From positions 1,364,852 through 1,428,851 of the forward strand of contig NZ_CP024081.1 of the NCBI RefSeq assembly GCF_003033885.1: DNA of 64,000 bases, read 5' to 3'. This document shows positions 44,019 to 53,126 of the stretch, in pieces (positions within the stretch are counted from its first letter, which is position 1; every line of letters begins with the position of its first letter). The notes beneath the pieces are model-generated. The model was given only the letters and a program-made list of their open reading frames with translations, was not told the DNA's origin and did no database searches. The position numbers were made by a program, and so were the translations under genes. The stretch comes from Pseudomonas rhizophila (GTDB lineage Bacteria; Pseudomonadota; Gammaproteobacteria; Pseudomonadales; Pseudomonadaceae).

Positions 44019-44095
44019 GCAGCGGTAGTTCAGTCGGTTAGAATACCGGCCTGTCACGCCGGGGGTCGCGGGTTCGAGTCCCGTCCGCTGCGCCA
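44019..44095 (+). tRNA. tRNA-Asp (GTC), second copy
   Basis: Identical in sequence to 43675-43751, 17 bases after the second tRNA-Val. The unit is a tandem duplication of about 345 bases. A terminator follows at 44142-44166. Confidence 0.97.
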
Positions 44096-44141
44096 TATTC
44101 GCTTCCACTTAGGCCCACTGAACGCCTGGAAGCTACCGAAT

Positions 44142-44166
44142 AAGCGGCCCTTGGCCGCTTTTTTCG
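44142..44166 (+). terminator. Rho-independent terminator after the second tRNA pair
   Basis: AAGCGGCC-CTT-GGCCGCTT (8 base pairs) followed by TTTT. Ends the tRNA cluster. Confidence 0.85.
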
Positions 44167-44254
44167 TTTATGGCGTTTCATCGCAATCCATCAGCAGCCC
44201 AGCAAACGGCACGGCCGTGATATAGCAGGTGCTGCCCCTCGGCGGATATGAGCA

Positions 44255-44764
44255 TCAAATGGGTATGTGGGTCGTCGACAAGACCTGGCGCAACCCCATG
44301 AACGAGCGGATCTGCCGAACACCGGGCAGGTAAAGCAACTGTTCGGCATGCAGTCGATTGAAGCTGTGGCTGTCCTTGGTTCGCAGCAACATGAAATAGT
44401 CGAATTCTCCCGTCACCACATGGCATTCCATACAGCCGGATACCTTTTGTGCGGCCGCCTCGAAATCTGCAAAGGATTGCGGTGTGGAGCGGTCCAGTAC
44501 CACGCCGATCAACACCACCATTCCCGCGTCCAGCGCCTCACTGTCCAGCAATGCGACGATGCCCTTGATCAGGCCGGCCTGCTTGAGCCGTTCGACGCGC
44601 CTGAGGCAAGCCGGCGCGCTCAGTTTCACCTTCTCTGCAAGCGCCACATTGGAGATGGAGGCATCGCGCTGCAGGGTCTTGAGAATCGCTCGGTCGGTTC
44701 GATCAAGCGGTTGCGGCGCCGCAGCTGTTTCTTCAGGCTTCTTGTGATTATTTGTTGCGCTCAT
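44255..44764 (-). CDS. acdR: AcdR-type Lrp/AsnC-family regulator
   Basis: A 169-residue Lrp-type protein. After an N-terminal tail rich in Glu and Lys (residues 1-20) comes the HTH (LDRTDRAILKTLQRDASISNVALAEKVKLSAPACLRRVERLKQAGLI, about 20-70) and the ligand-binding RAM domain (DYFMLLRTKD and PGVRQIRSFMGLRQV). Divergent from acdS with 198 AT-rich bases between, the established arrangement for AcdR, the regulator that switches acdS on in response to ACC in Pseudomonas UW4. I use the symbol because of that context; the sequence alone would only say Lrp family. Confidence 0.88.
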   Translation of the reverse strand: MSATNNHKKPEETAAAPQPLDRTDRAILKTLQRDASISNVALAEKVKLSAPACLRRVERLKQAGLIKGIVALLDSEALDAGMVVLIGVVLDRSTPQSFADFEAAAQKVSGCMECHVVTGEFDYFMLLRTKDSHSFNRLHAEQLLYLPGVRQIRSFMGLRQVLSTTHIPI

Positions 44765-44962
44765 CTCTCTTCCCGAACAACTAAAGTATGTTCTGTAATT
44801 GTTTGCGTAAATAATAGTTCTTTAAGTACCTTAGACTTGCAACACATATTTTTCATATTCTTCTTAATATTGAACTCATCGAAGCCCCCCTGAAATAGCC
44901 TGGAAGGCAGCCTTTGTCTTTCGGCCTGGTGCTTGGATATTCAATACACAAGGAGCAGAGTC

Positions 44963-45979
44963 ATGAACCTGAATCGTTTCGAACGTTATCCGCTGACCTT
45001 TGGTCCCTCTCCCATCACCCCCTTGAAGCGTCTCAGCGAACATTTGGGCGGCAAGGTGCAGTTGTATGCCAAGCGTGAAGACTGCAACAGTGGCCTGGCT
45101 TTCGGCGGGAACAAAACCCGCAAGCTTGAATACCTGATTCCCGAAGCACTTGAGCAAGGCTGCGATACCCTGGTTTCCATCGGCGGAATCCAGTCGAACC
45201 AGACCCGCCAGGTAGCCGCCGTCGCTGCTCACCTGGGCATGAAGTGCGTACTGGTGCAGGAAAACTGGGTGAACTACTCCGATGCGGTGTATGACCGGGT
45301 AGGCAATATCGAGATGTCCCGGATCATGGGTGCAGAGGTACGTCTGGACGCCGCCGGGTTTGACATCGGCATTCGTCCTAGCTGGGAGAAGGCCATGAGC
45401 GACGTGGTCGAGCGAGGTGGCAAGCCATTCCCGATCCCGGCGGGGTGTTCCGAGCATCCCTACGGCGGCCTCGGGTTCGTGGGTTTCGCCGAAGAGGTAC
45501 GGCAGCAGGAAAAAGAACTGGGCTTCAAGTTTGATTACATTGTGGTCTGTTCGGTGACCGGTAGTACCCAGGCCGGCATGGTGGTCGGTTTCGCTGCCGA
45601 CGGCCGCTCGAAGAACGTCATCGGTATCGACGCCTCGGCCAAACCGGAGCAGACCAAGGCACAGATTCTGCGCATTGCCCGGCACACCGCTGAGTTGGTG
45701 GAGCTGGGTCGGGAGATCACTGAAGAGGACGTGGTCCTCGATACGCGCTTCGCCTACCCGGAATATGGCTTGCCCAACGACGGCACGCTGGAAGCTATCC
45801 GACTGTGCGCGAGCCTTGAGGGCGTACTGACAGACCCGGTGTATGAAGGTAAATCCATGCACGGGATGATTGATATGGTGCGTCGTGGTGAGTTCCCTGA
45901 AGGCTCGAAAGTGCTTTATGCGCATTTGGGCGGGGTTCCCGCGCTGAACGCCTATAGCTTCCTGTTCCGCAACGGATGA
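44963..45979 (+). CDS. acdS: AcdS, 1-aminocyclopropane-1-carboxylate deaminase
   Basis: A 338-residue PLP enzyme that opens the ring of ACC, the plant ethylene precursor, to ammonia and 2-oxobutanoate. The length equals that of characterised Pseudomonas enzymes. The PLP lysine is Lys51 (AFGGNKTRK), Ser78 is in GGIQSNQT, and the residues that separate true ACC deaminases from D-cysteine desulfhydrases are present: Glu295 (VYEGKSMHG) and Leu322 ([11 protein letters not shown]). AGGAG lies 7-11 bases before the ATG. The divergent acdR gene and an AT-rich intergenic region suggest ACC-induced expression. This is a plant-growth-promotion trait, which suggests a rhizosphere or plant-associated strain. 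The tail is followed by a short palindromic repeat at 46025. Confidence 0.97.
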   Translation: MNLNRFERYPLTFGPSPITPLKRLSEHLGGKVQLYAKREDCNSGLAFGGNKTRKLEYLIPEALEQGCDTLVSIGGIQSNQTRQVAAVAAHLGMKCVLVQENWVNYSDAVYDRVGNIEMSRIMGAEVRLDAAGFDIGIRPSWEKAMSDVVERGGKPFPIPAGCSEHPYGGLGFVGFAEEVRQQEKELGFKFDYIVVCSVTGSTQAGMVVGFAADGRSKNVIGIDASAKPEQTKAQILRIARHTAELVELGREITEEDVVLDTRFAYPEYGLPNDGTLEAIRLCASLEGVLTDPVYEGKSMHGMIDMVRRGEFPEGSKVLYAHLGGVPALNAYSFLFRNG

Positions 45980-46024
45980 TTGCGCTTCAAGTCCGTAAAG
46001 CGTTGACGCTAGCGGTGAGTAAGT

Positions 46025-46053
46025 TGTGGCGGGGAGCAAGCTCCCTTGCCACA
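46025..46053. repeat. Short palindromic repeat, GTGGCGGG type
   Basis: TGTGGCGGGGAGCAAGCTCCCTTGCCACA pairs almost throughout. It has the same ends as the 12303-12330 element. It lies between acdS and a convergent gene and may serve as their terminator. Confidence 0.65.
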
Positions 46054-46096
46054 GGTTCAATGTCGCACTTGCTGAGCCGCGCGGGACCCGGCCCCA

Positions 46097-46561
46097 TCAG
46101 GCGCTATAGCGCTCTTGCAAGACACTTTTTGCCAGGTCCCTGGCCACCGACAAGATCTCCTCCACCTGCTTATCCATCGCGGCATCGGTTAACTCGACTT
46201 TACCCAGTTTAACGAAGCGCAATGTGTGGCCGCAGACAGATCCCAGCCAAGTCAGGCTGGGCAATGGGCTGACTTCGACATCAAGCAGGTAGCAGCCTTT
46301 CGATACTGAGCGCAGCAACTGGCTGGCATGACACAGGCTGGATGGATTCGATTCCGATGCCTCAGACCCGGCTCTGAGCCAGTCGAGCATGAACTCATGC
46401 GACTGCTTGACGACCAGATAGGCCACCTGGTCCCAGTCCTTGATCGCCAGCTGCAACGTGTCGATGAAGTATTCGGGCAGTTCGGCACTGGTGACAATAA
46501 CGACACCCACATCCGTTAATGGCGCTTTTATCCAGACTGCGGATTGCGAAATCGTATGCAT
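46097..46561 (-). CDS. Unknown protein at the end of the peptidase/ABC operon (154 aa)
   Basis: A 154-residue soluble protein with strand/helix alternation: WIKAPLTDVGVVIVTSAELPEYFIDTLQLAI, DQVAYLVVKQSHEFMLDWLRAG, and the C-terminal KQVEEILSVARDLAKSVLQ. Three or four Cys occur (SLCHAS, GCYLLDV, SVCGHT). No family recognised, no signal peptide. GGGAGTACTTTC lies before the ATG. It begins 36 bases after the CPG2-like gene, so it belongs to the same operon. Possible role: regulation or a substrate-binding subunit; nothing supports either directly. Confidence 0.7.
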   Translation of the reverse strand: MHTISQSAVWIKAPLTDVGVVIVTSAELPEYFIDTLQLAIKDWDQVAYLVVKQSHEFMLDWLRAGSEASESNPSSLCHASQLLRSVSKGCYLLDVEVSPLPSLTWLGSVCGHTLRFVKLGKVELTDAAMDKQVEEILSVARDLAKSVLQERYSA

Positions 46562-46597
46562 GAAAGTACTCCCGGTGATGGGTAGAGGCTAATTGCC

Positions 46598-47752
46598 TCA
46601 ACGGTTCTCGCCGACGGCCAGAATGGTTGCCACCAAGGCCTGGGCGCGTGGAACCAGCGTGTCCAGTTCCAGGTATTCACGATCGGTGTGGACTTTGCCA
46701 CCCACCGGCCCCAGACCACACAGGGTTGGAATGCCCAAGCTGGCGGTGAACCCGGAATCGGCGCAGCCGCCGGTGAATTCGCCCTCGACACTGAAGCCTA
46801 GCGCCAGTGCTTGTTGTTGATAGATGTGCAGCAGTTGCTCGCTGTGCCGTGCTTCCATCGGCAGGAAGGTCGTCGCTTCCTTGAGGATGGCGCTCGTGCC
46901 GGGCAGTTCCTCTTCAGCGACGATGCCTTGGATGGCGGCGAATATCTGCTCCCAGTGTTGCGACTCGATAAACCGTACATCCAGCTTGGCCGAGGCGTTG
47001 GGCGCGACAGTGTTGCTGGAGGTGCCGCCGGCGATCAGCCCGATATTGGTGGTGATGCCTGCGGGGTAATCGGTCAGGGCATGCAGTTTGACGATCTTTC
47101 GGGCCAGCGCCTCGATGGCGCTGGCCCCGTCGGCATGGTTGACGCCGGAGTGCGCAGCGCGGCCGCTGACTTCGATGACCAGTGTGGCCCCGCCTTTACG
47201 GGCGCTGACCACATTGCCGCTGGCCCGTCCCGGCTCGGTATTGAGTACGGCGCGGGCTGATTTGGCGGCGCTTTCGATATGGCTGCGGGCGCTGCCAGAG
47301 CCGATTTCTTCGTCACCGGTATAGAGCACCTGCACCGGGCAGGGCAAAGGACCGACGCGCTTGAGTGCCTTGAGGGCGAAGCAGTTGAGCACCAACCCAC
47401 CTTTCATGTCGGCTACGCCGGGGCCGTAGGCGAGGTCGCCATCGCGGCTGAAGCCACGGGTGGTGGTCGTGCCCTTGGGGAATACCGTGTCGCGATGGCC
47501 CAGCAACAGCACCGGCTTGCCAGCCTCGCCGGGTACTTGGGCAAGCAGTACGTCGCCAAAACCTTCGACCGGCATCCGCTTGAGCTCGATACCGTCGGCC
47601 TCCAGTTCCGCTGCGAGCAATGCGCCCACGGCATCGACCCCCGCCTTGTCATAGCTGTTGGAATCGGTATCGACCAGACGCTGCAACAACGACTCCATGG
47701 CGGGGCGCTGGCCGGCGAGCCAGTCCAGCGCCTGTTGGTGGGTCTCGCTCAT
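46598..47752 (-). CDS. M20 metallopeptidase, glutamate-carboxypeptidase (CPG2) type
   Basis: A 384-residue zinc hydrolase of the M20 family. Metal and catalytic residues fit CPG2: His86 and Asp88 (LGHRDTVFPKG), Asp115 (GPGVADMKGG), Glu148-Glu149 (TGDEEIGSGS), Glu173 (LNTEPGR) and His355 (GKVHTDREYLEL). A dimerisation domain lies in the middle (about 185-285; GRAAHSGVNHADG). CPG2 itself removes C-terminal glutamate from folate and related peptides; the substrate here is not fixed. The ATG overlaps the upstream M20 stop by 4 bases (ATGA). No signal peptide, so it should act in the cytoplasm on imported substrate. Confidence 0.9.
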   Translation of the reverse strand: MSETHQQALDWLAGQRPAMESLLQRLVDTDSNSYDKAGVDAVGALLAAELEADGIELKRMPVEGFGDVLLAQVPGEAGKPVLLLGHRDTVFPKGTTTTRGFSRDGDLAYGPGVADMKGGLVLNCFALKALKRVGPLPCPVQVLYTGDEEIGSGSARSHIESAAKSARAVLNTEPGRASGNVVSARKGGATLVIEVSGRAAHSGVNHADGASAIEALARKIVKLHALTDYPAGITTNIGLIAGGTSSNTVAPNASAKLDVRFIESQHWEQIFAAIQGIVAEEELPGTSAILKEATTFLPMEARHSEQLLHIYQQQALALGFSVEGEFTGGCADSGFTASLGIPTLCGLGPVGGKVHTDREYLELDTLVPRAQALVATILAVGENR

Positions 47753-49173
47753 TGCGCACGCTCCCGTGCCCGATGTTCCTCGCTCAGACGTGCCGCATCG
47801 TTGCCCAGGTCCCAGAACAGCCCGGCCATGATCTGCAGACTTTCTTTGACCACCGGTGCCAGCAAGTGCTCGTTGGGCGCATGTTGTGAACAGGCCGGGT
47901 ACGAATGCGGCACCCACAAGGTCGGCAGGCCGAGCACGTCGGCAAACACGTCGTTGGGCAAGGAGCCGCCAAGGTTGGGCAGCAGCGCCGGTTTCTTTCC
48001 GGTGGTTTGCGTCAACGAGTCGAGCGCCCAGTTGACCCATGGGCTTTGCGGGTCCAGCCGGGTGGCGTGCATGACATCGATGCGGCTTTGCTTGACCTCG
48101 ACATTGTTGAAACCATGGGCATCCAGGTGAGCGCGCACGGCGGGGATAAAGGTCGTGTAATCGCTGTTTACCACAAAGCGGATATGGCAGTGAGCGTTGG
48201 CCTTGCCGGGGATTGCATGCACCGGGGCGTCTGGATTGCCAGTCTTGAAGGCAATGACATCGAGGGTGTTCCAGCCAAAGACTTTCTCGCTCAGCGACAG
48301 ATCCGGGTGGCCCCAGTTGGCGTCGATTTGCGGATCATCCGGCCCGCCACCGACTTCGATGTCGGCCAGCGCCTGTCGCACCGAATCCGGCAGTGCGCTG
48401 GGCTGCAAGCCCTCGACTTTTACCCGGCCATGTTCGTCGATCATGCTGGCGATGGCGTTGGCCAGGATGATGCCGGGATTGGCCAGCAGCCCGCCCCAAT
48501 TACCGGAGTGGTGTGCGCCTTCGCGCAGATTGACCGCCAGCTCGAAGTTGAACACCCCGCGTGAGCCTAGAAAAATGGTAGGCCGTGTTGCGGCCAGACG
48601 CGGGCCGTCCGAGGCGATGAAGATATCCGCCGCCAGCTCCTTGCGGTGGGCGGCACAGAACGCATTGAGGCCGGGGGAACCTTCTTCTTCGCCCATTTCC
48701 AGCAGCAGTTTGACGTTGAAGCCGAGCTTGCCTTCGCGGGCCTTGAGGGTCTGCTCCAGCGCGGTGATGTTGATCAGGTGCTGGCCTTTGTTATCGGCGG
48801 TGCCGCGCCCGTACCAGCGATCACCTTCGACGGTGACTTGCCACGGTGACAAGCCTTCACGCCATTGTGCCGCATAGCCGCGCACCACATCACCATGACC
48901 ATAGCTGAGTACGGTGGGCAGCTGCGGGTGTTCAATGCGCGTGGCGATCATGAATGGTCCGCGTTCCGCTACCGGGTTGTCGTAGATTTTTACGCTGAAA
49001 CCCAGCGCCTCGACATGCGGAGTGATGAACTCGTTGAGGTAGCGATACAACTCAGGTTGGCTGTCTTGCGCCTGGCTTTCGGTGGGCAGGGCGACACTAC
49101 GTTCGAGCAGGTTGAAAAAAGCACCGTTGTCGAACTGTTCGAGGGTGTTGCTGATGGCCTGGGAACGACTCAT
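47749..49173 (-). CDS. M20 metallopeptidase, second type
   Basis: A 474-residue M20 hydrolase (ArgE/DapE/dipeptidase-like). Metal ligands: His93 and Asp95 (SYGHGDVVRGY), Asp127 (YGRGTADNKGQH), Glu162-Glu163 (EMGEEEGSPG) and a later His (NAHCHIRFV; PHSYPACSQHAPNEH near the C-terminus). It is longer than CPG2 and related to peptidases that split amino-acid conjugates and dipeptides. The ATG overlaps the stop of the upstream ABC ATPase gene; no signal peptide. Two different M20 enzymes next to a peptide importer suggest stepwise hydrolysis of an imported conjugate. Confidence 0.9.
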   Translation of the reverse strand: MSRSQAISNTLEQFDNGAFFNLLERSVALPTESQAQDSQPELYRYLNEFITPHVEALGFSVKIYDNPVAERGPFMIATRIEHPQLPTVLSYGHGDVVRGYAAQWREGLSPWQVTVEGDRWYGRGTADNKGQHLINITALEQTLKAREGKLGFNVKLLLEMGEEEGSPGLNAFCAAHRKELAADIFIASDGPRLAATRPTIFLGSRGVFNFELAVNLREGAHHSGNWGGLLANPGIILANAIASMIDEHGRVKVEGLQPSALPDSVRQALADIEVGGGPDDPQIDANWGHPDLSLSEKVFGWNTLDVIAFKTGNPDAPVHAIPGKANAHCHIRFVVNSDYTTFIPAVRAHLDAHGFNNVEVKQSRIDVMHATRLDPQSPWVNWALDSLTQTTGKKPALLPNLGGSLPNDVFADVLGLPTLWVPHSYPACSQHAPNEHLLAPVVKESLQIMAGLFWDLGNDAARLSEEHRARERAQ

Positions 49174-50159
49174 GAGTGGACAAGCTCCAGTGTTTGGGTG
49201 GGACTGTCGTGCAGGTGGCAACGTACGTTGCCGCCGATAATTGGATCGTTGGCCGGATAGGCCGTTTTGCAACGGTCCATGCAGTTCGGGCAGCGCGGGT
49301 GAAAGGTGCAGCCGGTTGGCGGGGACATCGGGTTGGGGAAGGCGCCGTGCAGGCCGATGTCTGGAATGCCCAAGCGCGGATCGGGGGTCAGCACCGAATC
49401 GAGCAATGCGCGGGTATACGGATGGCCGGGTTCGGCGAACAGCGACTGGCGGGTGCGTTCTTCGACAATACGCCCCAGATACATCACGGCCACCCGGTCG
49501 GCGAGGTGCTCGATAACCGCCAGGTTGTGGCTGATCAGCAAATAGGTCAGGCCGAATTCGCGCTTGAGGTCTTGCAACAGATTGAGGATCTGCGCCTGCA
49601 CTGACACGTCCAGCGCCGAAGTCGGCTCGTCGCAGATCAACACATCAGGACGCATGACCAGCGCCCTGGCAATCGCCACGCGCTGGCGCTGGCCGCCGGA
49701 TAACTGGGCTGGATAGCTATCGATCACGCGCTTGGGAAGGCCGACTACATCCAGCATTTGTTCGGTTTTCTTGCGGCGCTCGGTGGCCGTGCCGATGTCG
49801 TGGACGATCAACGGCAGGGTGATGATTTCGCGCAGGGTCTTGCGGGGGTTCAGCGATGAATACGGATCCTGGAAGATCGGCTGGATACGCCGGGACATCT
49901 CCTTGCGATCTGTCGCTGGCAGATGTTTGCCATTGACCAGCACGTCGCCTTGAGTGGGCTGTAGCAGGCCGAGCAGGATCTTGGCCAGGGTGCTTTTGCC
50001 GCAACCGGACTCACCCACCAGACCGAGGGTTTCACCGCGCATCAGGCGCAGTGATACGCCATCAACCGCTTTCAGTGTGGCGGCAGGTTTGAAAAAGCCT
50101 TTGCTGATACGGAACTCGCGACGGATATCGCACAGCTCCAGAGCGATGTCTTTTTTCAT
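49170..50159 (-). CDS. Peptide/nickel-type ABC transporter ATP-binding protein (DppF-like)
   Basis: A 329-residue ATPase. Walker [14 protein letters not shown], signature [15 protein letters not shown], Walker [14 protein letters not shown], and the C-terminal oligopeptide domain with [19 protein letters not shown], a Cys pattern that binds an iron-sulphur cluster in some relatives. Pairs with the next ATPase as a heterodimer. The ATG overlaps the stop of the upstream ATPase gene (4 bases). Substrate unknown. Confidence 0.95.
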   Translation of the reverse strand: MKKDIALELCDIRREFRISKGFFKPAATLKAVDGVSLRLMRGETLGLVGESGCGKSTLAKILLGLLQPTQGDVLVNGKHLPATDRKEMSRRIQPIFQDPYSSLNPRKTLREIITLPLIVHDIGTATERRKKTEQMLDVVGLPKRVIDSYPAQLSGGQRQRVAIARALVMRPDVLICDEPTSALDVSVQAQILNLLQDLKREFGLTYLLISHNLAVIEHLADRVAVMYLGRIVEERTRQSLFAEPGHPYTRALLDSVLTPDPRLGIPDIGLHGAFPNPMSPPTGCTFHPRCPNCMDRCKTAYPANDPIIGGNVRCHLHDSPTQTLELVHS

Positions 50160-51172
50160 GAGCGGGCACTCTCTTTAACCAGCATCGGTTTCAGGCCGGA
50201 AGCCGCCAGCAGGCAGCGCGCCATATGTCCGTCCTGGTGCACTTCGGGCACATCCCGGGCACACGCCTGGACGGTGTGCGCGCAACGATTGCGAAAGGCA
50301 CACCCGTGTTGTTCACCCACCAGGCTCGGCACCAGACCGGGAATCGAGCCCAGCGCTTCGCCCGGTTTGGTCCGCCCTGGAATCGGGATGCTGGCCAGCA
50401 GGCCACGGGTGTACGGATGCCGCGGGTTCTCGAAGAGTTGTCGGGCGGGAGCGCTTTCGACGATTTCCCCGGCATACATCACGGCCACCCGGTCGGCGAT
50501 GCGGGCCACCAGGCCAAGGTCGTGGGTGATAAAGATCACCGCCAGCCCCAGTTCTTTCTGAATATCGCGGATCAGGCGCAGGATTTGCGCCTGAATGGTC
50601 ACGTCCAGTGCGGTGGTCGGCTCGTCAGCGATGATCAGGTCGGGCTCGCACATCAACGCCATGGCGATAATCACCCGCTGGCGCAACCCCCCGGAGAGTT
50701 GATGCGGGTACTGACGCAGACGCTCGCCGGCATTGCTGATGCCGACCTTTTCCAGCATTTGCGCGGCGCGGGCCAGCGCATCCTTGCGCGACACCTTGCG
50801 GTGCCGGGTCAGCACTTCACTGAGCTGGTCGCCAATGCTGTAGGCCGGGTTCAGCGCGGTCATGGGCTCCTGGAAGATCATCGCCAGACGGTTGCCGCGC
50901 AGGTCGCACATGCTTCGCTCGCTCTGGCCGAGCAGGTCGATGCCGTCCAGTGTCAGTCGGCTGGCGGTGCGCTTGGCCTTGCGGGGCAGCAGGTCCATGA
51001 GTGCCAGCGAGGTCAGGGATTTGCCGCAGCCGGACTCTCCGACAATGCACAGCATCTCGCCGCGCTCGACCTGAAAATCCAGGCCGCGCACCGCATGCAG
51101 CATGTCATCCGCTGTCGGGTTATGGCCCATGGGAATGTCCACCCGCAGGTTTTCAACATGGAGTAGTGCCAT
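50156..51172 (-). CDS. Peptide/nickel-type ABC transporter ATP-binding protein (DppD-like)
   Basis: A 338-residue ATPase. Walker [16 protein letters not shown], signature [15 protein letters not shown], Walker [15 protein letters not shown]-terminal oligopeptide extension with [14 protein letters not shown]. The start at 51172 has GAGGAG about 8 bases upstream; a longer open frame begins 12 codons earlier but overlaps the permease stop region. It follows the DppC-like permease after 22 bases. Confidence 0.95.
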   Translation of the reverse strand: MALLHVENLRVDIPMGHNPTADDMLHAVRGLDFQVERGEMLCIVGESGCGKSLTSLALMDLLPRKAKRTASRLTLDGIDLLGQSERSMCDLRGNRLAMIFQEPMTALNPAYSIGDQLSEVLTRHRKVSRKDALARAAQMLEKVGISNAGERLRQYPHQLSGGLRQRVIIAMALMCEPDLIIADEPTTALDVTIQAQILRLIRDIQKELGLAVIFITHDLGLVARIADRVAVMYAGEIVESAPARQLFENPRHPYTRGLLASIPIPGRTKPGEALGSIPGLVPSLVGEQHGCAFRNRCAHTVQACARDVPEVHQDGHMARCLLAASGLKPMLVKESARS

Positions 51173-51194
51173 GTCCGGTACTCCTCTATCAGTC

Positions 51195-52097
51195 TCAGTT
51201 GCGGCCATCGGGCAGGATCAGATCGCGCAGGCCGTCGCCGACCAGATTGATGCCCAGCACCAGAATCATCAGGGCGATACCTGGGATGGCGATGACCCAC
51301 GGGGAGAAGAACATGTAGGGTTTGCCCTCTGCGATCATCAGTCCCCAGGACGGCGTCGGCGGTTGTACGCCCACCCCGAGGAACGACAGCGCTGACTCCA
51401 GCAGGATCGCGTGGGCCATTTCCAGGGTCGCGACCACGATCAGCGCGCCAACCAGATTGGGCAGGATTTCACTGACCAGAATGCGCAGGGTCGAACAGCC
51501 CAGGGCTTGTGCCGAGGCAACATATTCGGCATCGCGAATTTGTTGCACCGAGGCCCGAACCACCACGGCGAAGCGGTCCCAGAGCAGGCAACCGAGCAGA
51601 ATGATCACCACCTTCAGCGAGCCGCCCATCAACGAGGCAGAGGCCAGGGCCACCATGACCACAGGCAGCGCCAGCCGAGTGGTGATCAGGTAGCTGATAA
51701 ACGCATCCACCTTGCCACCGTAGTAACCGGCCAGCAGACCCATGACGGTGCCGATGACGCCGGAAATCAGCGCCGCCGCAACGCCGATAAACAGTGAAAT
51801 ACGGGCGCCGTAGAGCAACCGTGAGAGGTAATCGCGGCCCAGCTTGTCGGTGCCCAAGACATATTCCCAAGTGCCGTTAGCCATCCAGACCGGAGGCTTC
51901 ATGCGCAACATCACGTCTTGCGCATAAGGGTCATAAGGCGCCAGCCATGGCGCGAACAGCGCACCAGCAAAAATGATCAGCAGCAACGCACTGCCGATGG
52001 CGAAGCCGCGGTGGCGAAAGCTTTTGCCAAGCACCCGGCTCAGGCTACTTGGTGGGGGCAGGTAGTCGTTGATCGCGAGGGTAACGGGGGTACTCAT
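51195..52097 (-). CDS. Peptide/nickel-type ABC transporter permease (DppC-like)
   Basis: A 300-residue inner-membrane subunit with six helices: N-terminal FRHRGFAIGSALLLIIFAGALFAPWLAPYDP, then TDKLGRDYLSRLLYGARISLFIGV and the EAA loop region AQALGCSTLRILVSEILPNLVG, which contacts the ATPases. Ends LVGDGLRDLILPDGRN. Fits the second permease of dipeptide-type systems. Located 9 bases after the DppB-like gene. Confidence 0.95.
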   Translation of the reverse strand: MSTPVTLAINDYLPPPSSLSRVLGKSFRHRGFAIGSALLLIIFAGALFAPWLAPYDPYAQDVMLRMKPPVWMANGTWEYVLGTDKLGRDYLSRLLYGARISLFIGVAAALISGVIGTVMGLLAGYYGGKVDAFISYLITTRLALPVVMVALASASLMGGSLKVVIILLGCLLWDRFAVVVRASVQQIRDAEYVASAQALGCSTLRILVSEILPNLVGALIVVATLEMAHAILLESALSFLGVGVQPPTPSWGLMIAEGKPYMFFSPWVIAIPGIALMILVLGINLVGDGLRDLILPDGRN

Positions 52098-52106
52098 GAA
52101 GGGCTC

Positions 52107-53024
52107 CTAGCGCACGCGAATGCGCGGGTCGAGCAGTGCGTTGAGCACATCGGCCAGCAAGGTGAGGATGATGTAGATCACCGCAATCAACAGGACCACG
52201 GCCTGGACTACCGGGAAGTCGTCACGGGCGATGGCGTCCCAGGCGAGTTGTCCGATGCCTTGCAGGGAAAACACGGTTTCGATCACCACCGAACCGCCGA
52301 GCATGAAGCCGAACTCCACCGCTGCCAGTGCGACGACCGGAATCAATGCATTGCGCAATGCATGCTTGAACAACACCTGCGCAGGGCGCAGCCCCTTGGC
52401 GCGAGCGGTGCGGATGTAATCGCAACTGAGCACATCCAGCATGCCTGCGCGGGTCAGGCGCATGATGGCCGGCGTTGCGTAGTACCCCAAGGCAATGGCC
52501 GGCATGACGAAATGCAGCATGCTTGAGTTGCCGGAGACTGGCAGCCACTTGAGCGTCACCGCAAACACTACGATCAGCATCAGCGCAAACCAGAAACTGG
52601 GCATTGCCTGGCCCAGTACCGCGATGCTCAAGGCCAGTCGATCAACCCAGGTGTCGCGTTTGATCGCGGCCAGTACGCCCAGGGGAATCGCCACCAGCAA
52701 GGCGATACCCAGCGCCATGGCACCTAACCCGAGGGTGATCGGCAAACGGCTGGCGACGAGGTTATAGACCGACTCCTGAAAGAAAAAGGAGTTGCCCAGG
52801 TCCAGCCGCAGCAAACCGCCCAGCCAGTTGACGTACTGGGTGGGAAGCGGTTTGTTCAAGCCGTATTGCACACGGATCTGTTCGATCTGTTCGCTGGTGG
52901 CTTCCGGCCCGCCAATGGCCGTGGCCAGGTCGCCGGACAGATGCAACAGAGAGAAGCTGATCACCGACACGGTAATGGCGACGCAAAAAGCGATGCCCAG
53001 ACGGCGTAGAAGGAACCCAAGCAT
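52107..53024 (-). CDS. Peptide/nickel-type ABC transporter permease (DppB-like)
   Basis: A 305-residue permease with six helices. N-terminal LGFLLRRLGIAFCVAITVSVISFSLLHLSGDLA is the DppB start; the EAA loop is YIRTARAKGLRPAQVLFKHALRNALIPVVALAAVEFG, ending in LNALLDPRIRVR. I chose the ATG at 53024 because GAGG lies 8-11 bases upstream; an ATG five codons earlier (53039) is also possible. A gap of about 100 bases separates it from the binding-protein gene upstream. Confidence 0.94.
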   Translation of the reverse strand: MLGFLLRRLGIAFCVAITVSVISFSLLHLSGDLATAIGGPEATSEQIEQIRVQYGLNKPLPTQYVNWLGGLLRLDLGNSFFFQESVYNLVASRLPITLGLGAMALGIALLVAIPLGVLAAIKRDTWVDRLALSIAVLGQAMPSFWFALMLIVVFAVTLKWLPVSGNSSMLHFVMPAIALGYYATPAIMRLTRAGMLDVLSCDYIRTARAKGLRPAQVLFKHALRNALIPVVALAAVEFGFMLGGSVVIETVFSLQGIGQLAWDAIARDDFPVVQAVVLLIAVIYIILTLLADVLNALLDPRIRVR

Positions 53025-53126
53025 GGCAAGTTTCCTCATGTTCAATGGATGACAGGTGGAGGACGTGGCCGTGGGGGGCTGGCCCACGCGCCACGGAATC
53101 GCTCGCTCAATCCGCCCGGTTGCGGA

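Noticed and set aside
43579..44095. tRNA cluster as a prophage or integrative-element attachment site
   Set aside because: No integrase, recombinase or direct-repeat remnant of a tRNA 3' end is visible in the window.
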